Positions 7,892 to 16,825 are shown, counted from the first letter of the stretch. The stretch is DNA of 64,000 bases from Inhella proteolytica (GCF_016093275.1 NZ_JAEDAK010000004.1:124001-188000); one strand, 5' to 3'. Notes: a model not told the origin generated them from the sequence alone. Program-made: numbers and translations.

Positions 7892-9015
7892 CCAATCTGC
7901 AGGGTCAGTTCCTGACGCCGGCCGGCTTCGTGCACGGCCAGCTCGCCATCGGCGCGGACGGCCGCATCGCCGTGCTCGACGGCCAGGCGCAGACGGAGGT
8001 GCAGGCACGCGAATCCGGCCTGCCGCTCTTCCTGCCCGGCTTCATCGACACCCATGTGCACGGTGGCGGCGGCGCGGACACGATGGAAGGCGGCGCGGCC
8101 GTGCGTCAGCTGGCGCGCACCCATGTGCGCCACGGCACCACCGCCCTGCTGGCCACCACGATGACGGCGCCGCTGGAGGAGATCCGCAGCGCGCTGGCCG
8201 CGCTGGCCCCGGCCTGCACGCAGCGCGGCGCGGGCGAGGCGCGCGTGCTGGGCGTGCACCTGGAAGGGCCCTACATCAGCCCCGGCCGCCTGGGCGCGCA
8301 GCCCGATTACGCAAAACCCCTGGCCCTGGCCGAGCTGCAGGCCCTGCATGCGCTCGCACCCATCCGCCTCATCACGCTGGCACCCGAGCTGCCCGGTCAT
8401 CTGGAGCTGATCCCGCAGCTGGTCGAGGCCGGCATGCGCGTGCAGATCGGCCACAGCAACGGCCGCTACGAAGACGGCGTGGCCGCGCTGCAGGCCGGCG
8501 CGCAGGGCTTCACGCATCTGTTCAACGCCATGACGGGCCTGCACCACCGCGAGCCCGGCATGGTGGGCGCGGCGCTGGCGCATGCCCAGCATGCCGAGCT
8601 CATTCCGGATCTGATCCATGTGCACCCCGGCGCCATCCGCGCCGCGCTGCGCGCGATTCCCGGTCTGTTCTGCGTCACCGATTCCACCGCCGCGGCCGGC
8701 ATGCCCGATGGCGAGTACCGCCTGGGCCGCCACCTCGTCACCAAGTGCCTGGGCGGCGTGCGCCTGCCCGACGGCACCCTGGCCGGCAGCACGCTGACGA
8801 TGGACCAGGCGCTGCGCAACCTCGTCGAGACCCTGGGCCTGAGCCTGAGCGAGGCGAGCAGCCGCTGCAGCTCGCAGGCGGCGCGCTACCTGGGCCTGAC
8901 GGACCGCGGCGCGCTGCAGATCGGCCACTGGGCCGACCTGGTGGAACTGGACGCCGACCTGCAGCTGCAGGCCACTTATGTCGAAGGAGAACGGATTGAG
9001 CGCGATGCCGGCTGA
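7888..9015 (+). CDS. nagA: N-acetylglucosamine-6-phosphate deacetylase
   Basis: Converts GlcNAc6P to GlcN6P and acetate in the cytoplasm. 375 residues, normal length. An amidohydrolase barrel is evident: PGFIDTHVHGGGG metal site near residue 50, GTTALLATTMT, VHLEGPYISP with the metal-binding glutamate, QIGHSNGRYEDG, HLFNAMTGLHHREPG, and VTDSTAAAGMPDGEY with the catalytic aspartate; LAGSTLTMDQALRNLV closes the fold. ATG overlaps the regulator stop (ATGA). It feeds the SIS-domain deaminase downstream. Confidence 0.96.
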   Translation: MTNLQGQFLTPAGFVHGQLAIGADGRIAVLDGQAQTEVQARESGLPLFLPGFIDTHVHGGGGADTMEGGAAVRQLARTHVRHGTTALLATTMTAPLEEIRSALAALAPACTQRGAGEARVLGVHLEGPYISPGRLGAQPDYAKPLALAELQALHALAPIRLITLAPELPGHLELIPQLVEAGMRVQIGHSNGRYEDGVAALQAGAQGFTHLFNAMTGLHHREPGMVGAALAHAQHAELIPDLIHVHPGAIRAALRAIPGLFCVTDSTAAAGMPDGEYRLGRHLVTKCLGGVRLPDGTLAGSTLTMDQALRNLVETLGLSLSEASSRCSSQAARYLGLTDRGALQIGHWADLVELDADLQLQATYVEGERIERDAG

Positions 9016-10045
9016 ACACAACACCCCCACGCTGATGGCGCAGGAATGCCGCAGCGCCCCCGAGCGCGTGGCCGAGCTGCTGGCGCATGACGCCGAGGTC
9101 TACGCCGCCCTGGGTGCGAGCCTGCGCGAACTGCCGCCCGCCGCGCTGGCCACCATCGCCCGCGGCAGCTCGGACCACGCCGCGCATTACCTCGCCTACC
9201 TGGTGATGGCGCGTCTGGGCGTGCTGGTGTCCTCGCTGCCGATGTCGCTGGTCACGCTCTACAACAGCCCGCTGCAATGCAAGGGCGTGGCCGGCCTGTC
9301 GTTCAGCCAGTCGGGCCAGAGCCCGGACCTGATTGCGCCGATCGAGTACCTGCGCGCCGGTGGCGCCCGCACGGCCGCCTTCGTGAACGACGCCGAATCG
9401 CCGCTGGCCCGCGCCGCCGAGTTCGTGCTGCCGCTGCGCGCCGGCCCGGAAAAGAGCGTGGCCGCCACCAAGAGCTACATCGCCCAGCTGGTGGCCGGCG
9501 CCCGCCTGGTGGCGCACTGGCAGGACGACGCCGTGCTCAAGCAGGCCCTGCAGGACCTGCCGGCACGCCTGCGCGAAGCCGCCGCGCTGGACTGGAGCGC
9601 CGCCATCGAGCCGCTGCGCAGCGTGGACCGCCTGTTCGTCATCGGCCGCGGCCCGGCGTTGGCGATTGCCGAGGAGGCGGCGCTGAAGTTCAAGGAGACC
9701 TGCTCGGTCTCGGCCGAGGCTTTCTCGGGCGCCGAGGTGCAGCATGGCCCCATGGCCCTGGTGGGCAGCGGCTTCGCGGCCCTGGTGTTCGCGCCGCGCG
9801 GCCCGGCCCAGGCGCAGCTGGTGGAGCTGGCCGGCCGATTGCGCGAGCGCGGCGCCACCGTGCTGCTGGCCGCCCCGGCCGGCACGCCGGGCGCGGACCT
9901 GCCGCTGGTGACCACCGGCCACGAGCACCTGGACCCGATTGCCGCGGTGCAGAGCTTCTACCCGATGGTGGAGCAGCTGGCGCGTGCGCGCGGCTTCGAC
10001 CCCGACCGCCCCCGTCACCTCTCCAAGGTCACCAAAACCCAATGA
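8996..10045 (+). CDS. SIS-domain glucosamine-6-phosphate deaminase (NagB-II/GlmS isomerase-like)
   Basis: Two sugar-isomerase (SIS) domains without the glutaminase domain of GlmS: ATIARGSSDHAAHYLAYL, LSFSQSGQSPDLIAPIEYLR and KSYIAQLVAGARLVA in the first, VIGRGPALAIAEEAALKFKE, GAEVQHGPMALV and PMVEQLARARGFDPDRP in the second. This is the pattern of the NagB-II group, which deaminates GlcN6P to fructose-6-P, and the operon supports that reaction. Start: AAGGAG at 8984-8989 sits 6 nt before the TTG at 8996, while the ATG at 9005 is 15 nt away, so TTG is favoured; the difference is three residues. It overlaps nagA by 20 nt and nagZ by 4 nt. Confidence 0.88.
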   Translation: MSAMPAEHNTPTLMAQECRSAPERVAELLAHDAEVYAALGASLRELPPAALATIARGSSDHAAHYLAYLVMARLGVLVSSLPMSLVTLYNSPLQCKGVAGLSFSQSGQSPDLIAPIEYLRAGGARTAAFVNDAESPLARAAEFVLPLRAGPEKSVAATKSYIAQLVAGARLVAHWQDDAVLKQALQDLPARLREAAALDWSAAIEPLRSVDRLFVIGRGPALAIAEEAALKFKETCSVSAEAFSGAEVQHGPMALVGSGFAALVFAPRGPAQAQLVELAGRLRERGATVLLAAPAGTPGADLPLVTTGHEHLDPIAAVQSFYPMVEQLARARGFDPDRPRHLSKVTKTQ

Positions 10046-11535
10046 GCCCGCTGACCCGCGAAGACGCCCTGCGCCTGGCCGCGCAGCTGGTGATGATCGA
10101 CGTGCCCGGCACCGCGCTGGATGCCGCCACCGAAGGCCTGCTGGCGCGCTACCCGCTGCGCGCGGTCTGCCTGTTCCGCCGCAACCTCAGCGGCGTGGAG
10201 GGCACGCGCGCGCTGTGCGCGGCGCTGCAGCAGCGCCTGGGCGCGAAGGCGCTGATCGCCATCGACCAGGAGGGCGGCGCGGTGTCGCGTGCCACCTTCA
10301 TTCCGGTCGCGCCGTCGGCGATGGCCTTGGGTGCGATTGGCAGCAGCGAGCGCGCCGAGGCCATCGGTGCAGCGGTGGCGCGCGGCCTCGCCCACCTGGG
10401 CGTGAACTGGAACTTCGCGCCGGTGCTGGACGTCAACAACAACCCGGCGAACCCGGTCATCGGCGAGCGCAGCTTTTCCGAGAATCCCGACGAGGTGGCG
10501 CGCCTGGCCAGCGCCTGGATGGCCGGCAGCCTGCGCGAGGGCGTGGCCTGCTGCGTCAAGCATTTCCCCGGCCATGGCGACACGCACGAGGACTCGCACC
10601 ACGCGCTGCCCCAGGTGGACAAGAGCCTGGCCGAGCTGGAGGCGCTGGAGCTGCGCCCTTTCCGCGCACTGAAGGATCAGGCGCCGGCGCTGATGACGGC
10701 CCACATCGTCTATCCGCAGCTGGATGCCGAGTTGCCCGCCACGCTCTCGCGCTTCTTTCTTACCGAGCTGCTGCGCCAACGCATCGGCTTCGCAGGTGTG
10801 GTCATCACCGACGCCTTGATGATGCGCGCCATCGCCGACCGCTGGGGCCATGCCAAGGCCGCCGTGCTGGCCCTGCAGGCCGGTGCCGACCTGGTGCTGG
10901 CCCAAGGCACGGTGGACGAGCAGGTGGCCACGCTGGAAGCGGTGGCCGACGCGCTGCAGGACGGCCGCATCGCCGTGCCCGCCGCCCAGCAGGCCGTGGC
11001 CCGCGTGGACGCGCTGGCCGCGCGCTACCCGGCCACGCTGCGCGACTACCCGGACGAACAACGCGGGGCCGACGAGGCCCTGATGCACGCCACCTGCGCC
11101 GCCGCGCTGACCGCCCTGCGCGGCGCCCAGCCGCCGCGCGGGGCCTTGCGCGTCATCACGCAGAAGGCCGTGGTCAGCGATGGCGTGAGCGAGGCCGGCC
11201 TGAGCGCCGAGGAGGTGGCGACGCTGTGGCCGGCCGGCACCGACATCGAGTGGCTGCATGTGCCCGACCTCGGCCAGCTGCGCGCCGCCGACATCCCGCG
11301 CGACGGCCGCGTCAACGTGCTGGTGAGCAACCGCCGCGGCCGCTATGCCGAGGCGGCGAATTGGCCCATCGACCTGCACATCGCCCTCTGGAATCCCTTC
11401 CAGGCCCTGGACCTGCCCGTGCCCACGCTCTTGAGCTGGGGCTACCAGCGGCCCATGCTGGCGGCGCTGCGGCGCTGGCTGGCGGGCGAGCTGGCGGCAC
11501 AGGGCAAGGCGCCCGTCGCAGCTTTGGGAGCGTGA
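10042..11535 (+). CDS. nagZ: beta-N-acetylhexosaminidase, GH3 family
   Basis: GH3 glycosidase releasing terminal GlcNAc. Motifs: IAIDQEGGAVSR, NFAPVLDVNNNPANPVIGERSF, KHFPGHGDTHEDSH (the His/Asp acid-base pair of the NagZ type), PALMTAHIVYP, and GVVITDALMM with the nucleophile aspartate. No signal peptide, so it works in the cytoplasm on imported disaccharides or muropeptides. At 497 residues it is much longer than the ~340 of minimal proteobacterial NagZ; residues ~345-497 form an extra domain (HATCAAALTALRG to the end) like the second domain of larger GH3 enzymes. ATG overlaps the previous stop. Confidence 0.92.
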   Translation: MSPLTREDALRLAAQLVMIDVPGTALDAATEGLLARYPLRAVCLFRRNLSGVEGTRALCAALQQRLGAKALIAIDQEGGAVSRATFIPVAPSAMALGAIGSSERAEAIGAAVARGLAHLGVNWNFAPVLDVNNNPANPVIGERSFSENPDEVARLASAWMAGSLREGVACCVKHFPGHGDTHEDSHHALPQVDKSLAELEALELRPFRALKDQAPALMTAHIVYPQLDAELPATLSRFFLTELLRQRIGFAGVVITDALMMRAIADRWGHAKAAVLALQAGADLVLAQGTVDEQVATLEAVADALQDGRIAVPAAQQAVARVDALAARYPATLRDYPDEQRGADEALMHATCAAALTALRGAQPPRGALRVITQKAVVSDGVSEAGLSAEEVATLWPAGTDIEWLHVPDLGQLRAADIPRDGRVNVLVSNRRGRYAEAANWPIDLHIALWNPFQALDLPVPTLLSWGYQRPMLAALRRWLAGELAAQGKAPVAALGA

Positions 11536-11536
11536 T

Positions 11537-12793
11537 GTGAAAGCCAGCCCGATCCGCTGGGTGCCCAGCCTGTACTTTGTGCAGGGCCTGCAGTTCTTCG
11601 TCGTCATGCTGATCGCCGGCCTGATGTTCAAGAACATGGGCGTGGACAACGCCACCATTGCGCGCTGGACGGGCCTGCTCGGCCTGGCCTGGGCGCTCAA
11701 GCCCCTGTGGAGCCCGCTGATCGAGCTGGTGGCGAGCAAGAAGCGCGTGGTCGTCATCGCGCAGTTCACCGGCGCCGTGGGCCTGGCCCTGCTGGCGCTG
11801 GCGCTGCAGGCGCCGGCCTGGTTCGCGCTCAGCATCGCCGTGTTCTTCGTGCTGGCCTACGCCAGCGCCACGCACGACATCGCCTGCGACGGCCTCTACA
11901 TGGCCGAGCTGGACGCCAAGCAGCAGGCCGCCTATGCGGGCTGGCAGGGTGCCTTCTTCAACGCCAGCAAATTCCTGACCCTGGGCGGCCTGCTGGTGCT
12001 GGCCGGCTGGCTGGAGCGCCGCCACGGCGTGATGAACGCCTGGTCGATCATCTTCGTGGGCCTGGCCGCGCTGCTGGCCGGGCTGGCGGCCTGGAACGCC
12101 AAGGTGCTGCCGCCCGCCGTCGGTACGCCGCCAGCGCGCGCCGAGCTGTGGGCCAACTTCGTCGAGGTGGTGGCGGACTTCCTGAAGAAGCCCGGCATCG
12201 GCATCGCCTTCCTCTTCATCATCCTGTTCCGCTTTGCGGAAGGGCAGGTGCAGACCATCGGCCCGCTGTTTCTCATCGAGGCCCGCGCCCAGGGCGGGCT
12301 GGGGCTGACGACCGAGCAGGTCGGCGGCATCTACGGCACGGCCGGCACGGCGGCCTTTCTGGTCGGCTCCATCCTGGGCGGCACCTTCACCGCCGCGCTG
12401 GGCCTGAAGCGCGCCATGCCGGCACTGATCCTGGCCATGATGGTGCCCAACGCCGTCTTCTTCGGCCTGGCGCGCGCGCTGCCCACCGATCTGTTCACCA
12501 TCAGCGCCGCCATCACGGTGGAGATGGCCGGCTACGGCTTCGGCTTCGTCGGCATGATTCTTTACATCATGCAGGTGGTGGCCCCGGGCCGCTTCACCAC
12601 CGCCCACTACGCGCTGGGCAGCGGCGTGATGCAGCTGGGCTTCATCTTCAGCAAGACCCTCAGCGGCGACATCGAGCAGGCGCTGGGCTACCAGGCCTTC
12701 TTCGCCTGGACCCTGCTGGCCGGCCTGCCCGTGCTGCTGCTCTGGGCCTGGGTGCGCCGCCGCGTGCCCGCGCCCACGCCGGTGGCGGCGTGA
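11537..12793 (+). CDS. MFS permease, AmpG-like
   Basis: 418 residues with about 12 hydrophobic segments; MFS proton symporter of the AmpG/PAT group. Motifs include the N-terminal IRWVPSLYFVQGLQFFVV, GLAWALKPLWSPLIE (the usual AmpG-like motif after helix 2), YASATHDIACDGLYM, FRFAEGQVQTIGPLFL and MQLGFIFSKTLSG. AmpG imports GlcNAc-anhydroMurNAc; relatives in aminosugar loci import GlcNAc or chitobiose. Placed right after nagZ it should bring in the substrate. The start is a GTG at 11537, one base after the nagZ stop. Its stop overlaps the next gene (GTGA). Confidence 0.9.
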   Translation: MKASPIRWVPSLYFVQGLQFFVVMLIAGLMFKNMGVDNATIARWTGLLGLAWALKPLWSPLIELVASKKRVVVIAQFTGAVGLALLALALQAPAWFALSIAVFFVLAYASATHDIACDGLYMAELDAKQQAAYAGWQGAFFNASKFLTLGGLLVLAGWLERRHGVMNAWSIIFVGLAALLAGLAAWNAKVLPPAVGTPPARAELWANFVEVVADFLKKPGIGIAFLFIILFRFAEGQVQTIGPLFLIEARAQGGLGLTTEQVGGIYGTAGTAAFLVGSILGGTFTAALGLKRAMPALILAMMVPNAVFFGLARALPTDLFTISAAITVEMAGYGFGFVGMILYIMQVVAPGRFTTAHYALGSGVMQLGFIFSKTLSGDIEQALGYQAFFAWTLLAGLPVLLLWAWVRRRVPAPTPVAA

Positions 12794-13641
12794 TCGCCCC
12801 CCTGGCCCTGGCCGCCGGCGCGCTGTTCTTCGACGACTTCAGCCAGGCCAACCGCGAGCAGCTGGCCGCGCAAGGCTGGCTGCTGCGCACGCAGGCCGGC
12901 CACCCCGGCGTGCCCGGCGCGCGCTGGGACCCGGCCGCGCTGGAGCTGCTGGACGACCCTGAACAGCCCGGCAACCGCCTGCTGCGCCTGCACGCCCGCA
13001 CCGATGGCACGCCCACGGGCACGGTGCAGAGCCAGCTCTGCCGCCCGCTGCAGTTCCTGTGGGGCAGCACCAGCGCGCGCGTGCGCTTCAGCCCGCGCCG
13101 CGAGGGCGGCGACCCGGTGGTGCAGGCGGTGTTCCAGCTCAGCCCGCTGCGCTTCGATTACGACCCGCTGTTCAGCGAGCTGGACTGGGAGTACCTGCCG
13201 AATGGGGGCTGGGGCAGTGCCAGCACGCGCCTTTACGCGATTGCCTGGCAGACCGTGCGCCTGGAACCCTGGGATGCGCACAACGCAATGGCCGAGCGCG
13301 CCGAGCAGTTGGGCGGGCGCTGGCTGCAGCTCACCGTGCAGAACACGCCCGCAGGCAGCCGCTGGTTCGTGGACGGGCAGGAGCTGGCCCGCCACGCCGG
13401 CCGCACCATTCCGCGCCAGCCCATGGCGCTGGCGCTCAGCCACTGGGTCTCGCCCGGCGGCCTGCGCAGCAGCGGGCCGCTACAGGGCGAGGCCTTCGAG
13501 GTGGATTGGGTGATCCATGAGGCCGACGCCACGCGCAGCCCGGCCGAGCTGGCCGCCACCGTGGCGGCCCTGCGCGCCCAGGGCCTGAGCCAGCAGGACA
13601 CGCTGCCCCCCGCGAACAGGCCTCCGCGCTGCGACTTTTGA
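12790..13641 (+). CDS. GH16-like (concanavalin-A fold) putative glycoside hydrolase
   Basis: 283 residues from the GTG at 12790, which overlaps the permease stop by 4 nt, so it belongs to the operon. The first ~15 residues are hydrophobic (IAPLALAAGALFF) and may be a short export signal. The body has beta-sandwich features: DDFSQANR at the front, NRLLRLHA, STSARVRFSPR, and the sequence SELDWEYLPNG, which matches the E-x-D-x-E catalytic signature of GH16; later LYAIAWQTVRLEPW, RWLQLTVQNTPAGSRWFVDG and MALALSHW. The overall sequence is otherwise divergent from laminarinases. It may act on a glycan or glycopeptide linked to the amino-sugar pathway, or be a binding protein that kept the motif by chance. 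Confidence 0.7.
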   Translation: MIAPLALAAGALFFDDFSQANREQLAAQGWLLRTQAGHPGVPGARWDPAALELLDDPEQPGNRLLRLHARTDGTPTGTVQSQLCRPLQFLWGSTSARVRFSPRREGGDPVVQAVFQLSPLRFDYDPLFSELDWEYLPNGGWGSASTRLYAIAWQTVRLEPWDAHNAMAERAEQLGGRWLQLTVQNTPAGSRWFVDGQELARHAGRTIPRQPMALALSHWVSPGGLRSSGPLQGEAFEVDWVIHEADATRSPAELAATVAALRAQGLSQQDTLPPANRPPRCDF

Positions 13642-13690
13642 GGAGGCGGCGCGGCCACAATCGCGCCTTCCGCCCGCTCCCCCCGCCGCC

Positions 13691-15391
13691 ATGCGCCGAA
13701 TTGCCGCCACGGCCCTTGCCGCCCTGTCCCTGTTTGCCCAAGCCGCCGCCAGCGCCGCCGAGCGTCCGCGCCTGGTCGTGCTGCTGGTGATCGACGGCCT
13801 GCCGATGCGCCAGGTGCAGGCCTTCAAGCCCCAGTTCGGCCCGGACGGCCTGCGCCGCTTCCTGGACCATGGGGTGAGCTACAGCCAGGCCTTCTACGCG
13901 CACGCTCACACCGTCACCGCCGCGGGCCACGCCACCTTGGCCACCGGCGCGCACCCGGCGCGGCACGGCATCGTCGGCAACGAATGGCTGGACCGCGCCA
14001 CCGGCGCCCCGGTCTACAACACGGAGGACCGCGCGCACCGCTACCTGGAGGGCCGCACCGCCCCCGATGCCGGCACCAGCCCGAAGAACCTGCTGGTGGA
14101 AACCTTTGGTGACGCACTGCGCACGCACGAGCCGGCCGCCAAGGTCATCGGCGTCTCGGGCAAGGACCGCGGCGCCATCCTGCCCGCCGGCCACAAGGGC
14201 GTGGCTTACATGTACCGCAGCGAGACCGGGCGCTTCACCTCCACCACCTACTACATGCCACAGCACCCGGCCTGGGTGAACGCCTTCAATGCCAAGCGCA
14301 ACGCCGAGCGCTTCTGGCATGCCGAATGGAGGCCGCTGCGCCCCGAGGCCGACTACGCCGGCTCCAGCCCCGACGGCCAGCCCTGGCAGGGCCAGGCCGG
14401 CTTTGGCAACCGCCTGCCCGCCACCCTGGGCGCCGGCATGGAGGCCCCGGGCGAGCGCTTCTTCACCGATGTGCTGACCTCGCCCTTCGGCGACCAGCTC
14501 ACGCTCGAATTCGCGCTCGCCGCGCTGCGCAACGAAGGCCTGGGCCAGGACGACATCCCCGATGTGCTGACCGTCAGCCTCTCCAGCCACGACTACATCA
14601 ACCACGTGTTCGGCCCCGAGTCGCGGCTCTCGCACGACCACCTGTTGCAGGTGGACCGCCTGCTGCAGGGCTTCTTCCGCGAGCTGGACCGCGAGGTGGG
14701 CGCCGGCCGTTACGCGCTGGCCCTGAGCGCCGACCACGGCTTCCTGGACACCCCCGAGTACCGCCGCAGCAAGGGTCTGCCCGGCGGCCGCCTGCCCGTG
14801 GGGCCGGCGCTCACCGCCTTGAACAACCACCTGGCCGCCGAGTTCGGCCTGCCCAAGCTGGCGCGCGGGCTCTCCGCCGGCACCGTGCTGTTCGACGAAG
14901 CGGCCCTGGCCGCCAAGGGCGTGGCCATGGCCGCGGTGACGCGCTCGGCCGCCGGTTTCCTGCAGCAGCTGGACGGCATTGCCACCAGCTATGGCGAGGC
15001 CGACCTGGCCAGCAGCGCCGCACCGCGCGCCGACCAAGCGCATCTGCAGGCGCTGCGCCTGAGCTGGTACCCGCCGCGCACCGGCCAGCTGGCGCTGGTG
15101 CCGCTGGAGGGCTGGATGTACAGCAGCCGCCCCACCGGCAGCAGCCATGGCAGCTCCTGGACCTATGACCAGCAGGTGCCCATCCTGCTCTGGGGCCCGG
15201 CCTGGTTCGGCCAAGGCGAGGTCAAGACCCGCGTGCAGCCGGCCGACCTGGCCCCGACCCTGGCCCGCGCCCTGGGTCTGCCCCCGCTGGCCCAGGCCCA
15301 GGGCAGCCCCCTGCCGCTGCCGAAGGAGGGGGCGCAGGACGGCCCGCAGAAGCGTCGTCCGCGCACGCCCGCCGCCGATACCGCGCGCTGA
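13691..15391 (+). CDS. alkaline phosphatase superfamily protein, PafA-like
   Basis: 566 residues with a signal peptide (MRRIAATALAALSLFAQAAASAAE). Alkaline-phosphatase superfamily motifs are in order: LLVIDGLPMRQ (metal Asp), HAHTVTAAGHATLATG with the threonine nucleophile typical of PafA, NEWLDRATG, SSHDYINHVFGPES (Asp/His ligands), LSADHGFLDTPEY and a late GSSHGSSWTYDQQVP His ligand. PafA enzymes are periplasmic phosphomonoesterases that work even with phosphate present. The C-terminus has a basic low-complexity tail of ~25 residues. It starts 50 bp after the amino-sugar operon. I see no Pho box in that gap. Confidence 0.88.
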   Translation: MRRIAATALAALSLFAQAAASAAERPRLVVLLVIDGLPMRQVQAFKPQFGPDGLRRFLDHGVSYSQAFYAHAHTVTAAGHATLATGAHPARHGIVGNEWLDRATGAPVYNTEDRAHRYLEGRTAPDAGTSPKNLLVETFGDALRTHEPAAKVIGVSGKDRGAILPAGHKGVAYMYRSETGRFTSTTYYMPQHPAWVNAFNAKRNAERFWHAEWRPLRPEADYAGSSPDGQPWQGQAGFGNRLPATLGAGMEAPGERFFTDVLTSPFGDQLTLEFALAALRNEGLGQDDIPDVLTVSLSSHDYINHVFGPESRLSHDHLLQVDRLLQGFFRELDREVGAGRYALALSADHGFLDTPEYRRSKGLPGGRLPVGPALTALNNHLAAEFGLPKLARGLSAGTVLFDEAALAAKGVAMAAVTRSAAGFLQQLDGIATSYGEADLASSAAPRADQAHLQALRLSWYPPRTGQLALVPLEGWMYSSRPTGSSHGSSWTYDQQVPILLWGPAWFGQGEVKTRVQPADLAPTLARALGLPPLAQAQGSPLPLPKEGAQDGPQKRRPRTPAADTAR

Positions 15392-15423
15392 TCGAGAATC
15401 CGCCCCGAACGCTGGAGCTGCCG

Positions 15424-16221
15424 ATGTCCTTCGACCTGCCCTCGATGCTGGGCGAGTACCTGTTGCCCCTCTTGATCCTGGTGCCGCTGGCCATCGTGGT
15501 GATGCTGCTCGCCATGCGCAACCAGAAGGATGAGCACTGGTCGCACAGCCGCAACGATCCGCTGCCCCCGAGCTTCGCGCCCACGCCGCGCGCCGCGCCG
15601 GCCCCGCGCAACGAGGCGCCCGCCAGCATCGCCGTCGCCACGCCCGAAGCCCCGGCGGTACGCACGGCCGAGCCCGCCGCCCCGGCGATCACGCCCTTCC
15701 TGAGCCCGATGGACGGCGGCACCACGGCCGAGGCACCGGCCTCGTCCCTGCACGAGGTCAGCACCCCGCTGCAGCCTGCCGCCACCCCCACGGTGCAGCG
15801 CCGTCGCGCCAGCGACGCCCTGCCCGGCCCCGCCGCCCAGGCCGGCCCGGCCCCGGTGCTGATCGTGGACGACTCCGCCGTGGTGCGCGCCAAGCTCAGC
15901 AAGCTGCTGGCCGGCGCCGGCTTTGCCGTCACCGTGGCCCGCCACGGCCAGGAGGCGCTGGAGCAGCTGAACCAGCACTGGTTCGCAATGATGATCACCG
16001 ACCTCGAAATGCCGGAGATGGACGGCTTCGAGCTGATCCAGCATGTCAGCAACGACATCCGCACCGAGAACCTGCCCATCGTCGCCATCACCGGCCACGA
16101 GGAACTGGGCGCCCGGGTGGCCGACGTGAAGGGGCTCTACGGCATCTTCAAGAAGCCTTGGAATGACCGGGAGTTGCTGGCGCGGGTGGGGGTGCTGACG
16201 CAGCTGCGTCCTCGCGCTTGA
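15424..16221 (+). CDS. membrane-anchored receiver-domain protein
   Basis: 265 residues in three parts: an N-terminal transmembrane helix (~9-31, YLLPLLILVPLAIVVMLLAM), a long Pro/Ala-rich linker (~40-138), and a C-terminal CheY-like receiver (~140-255). The receiver has the acidic pair VLIVDDSAVVRA, the phosphorylatable aspartate in MMITDLEMPEMDG, the Thr of IVAITGHEE and the lysine of GIFKKPWNDREL. No DNA-binding or enzymatic output follows. It presumably takes phosphate from a histidine kinase and acts by binding a partner at the inner membrane. It lies 32 bp after the phosphatase gene with no sensor kinase beside it. Confidence 0.88.
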   Translation: MSFDLPSMLGEYLLPLLILVPLAIVVMLLAMRNQKDEHWSHSRNDPLPPSFAPTPRAAPAPRNEAPASIAVATPEAPAVRTAEPAAPAITPFLSPMDGGTTAEAPASSLHEVSTPLQPAATPTVQRRRASDALPGPAAQAGPAPVLIVDDSAVVRAKLSKLLAGAGFAVTVARHGQEALEQLNQHWFAMMITDLEMPEMDGFELIQHVSNDIRTENLPIVAITGHEELGARVADVKGLYGIFKKPWNDRELLARVGVLTQLRPRA

Positions 16222-16364
16222 GCGCTTGATCAAGCGCTGATTGACTGCGTGAGAGCCCTCGGGGGCTTCACCCGCGTGCCAGCCAGTCCGCTTGCAAGCG
16301 GACTGTCCTTCGCCCGGGGTCGCAGGGCCCGCAGTGGGCCCTGCTCGCTCCGGGTTCAGCCCCT

Positions 16365-16400
16365 CCCCGCATTTCTTTGCTGCGCCAAAGAAACGCGGGG
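16365..16400. repeat. hairpin repeat (left copy)
   Basis: CCCCGCATTTCTTTG pairs with CAAAGAAACGCGGGG across the loop CTGCGC, with one A-C mismatch. It shares the CTTTG/CAAAG core with the hairpin at 4323-4354. Confidence 0.85.
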
Positions 16401-16789
16401 CATCGAGCGGCGCCAACCCACACAGTCGCCCTAGGAGCGAACTGTGATGGCGGTGCTTGGGCTCACACTGACACGAGCCCTCATCTGACTCCGACGGTCA
16501 GGACGACGAAGGCGCCCGGAGTACCGGTCGTCCCGGGCAGCGAGGACCATGGCCTCCGAGCTCCGAAGACCACATCCCCAACCAGCACCAAGCTAAGCCA
16601 AGAGGCTCCTTGGGGGTCCGTTCATCGCAGAGAGCCCGAGATGGTTTGCGGTGGTCTAGACGGCCGGTACTCCGGCCAGCTTAGCGGGCAGGTTTTCGCA
16701 GGCAGAGAAGGGGTGTGGGAGCCATGTGAACCAGCCGTGCAGTCGCGGCCGACCCTAGGTCGGCTGCGTGCATTCAGCGCCTTTCTTTG

Positions 16790-16825
16790 CCCCGCGTTTC
16801 TTTGGCGCAGCAAAGAAATGCGGGT
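16790..16825. repeat. hairpin repeat (right copy, inverted)
   Basis: CCCCGCGTTTCTTTG and CAAAGAAATGCGGG flank the loop GCGCAG. Read on the other strand it is the same 36-mer as 16365-16400 except for one terminal base. Confidence 0.85.

Noticed and set aside
10015-11835. A 606-codon minus-strand frame opposite nagZ
   Set aside because: No domain resemblance; nagZ is complete on the other strand with overlapping neighbours.
13642-13690. A Pho box before the PafA-like phosphatase
   Set aside because: No CTGTCA-type 7-bp repeats with 11-bp period are present in this gap.
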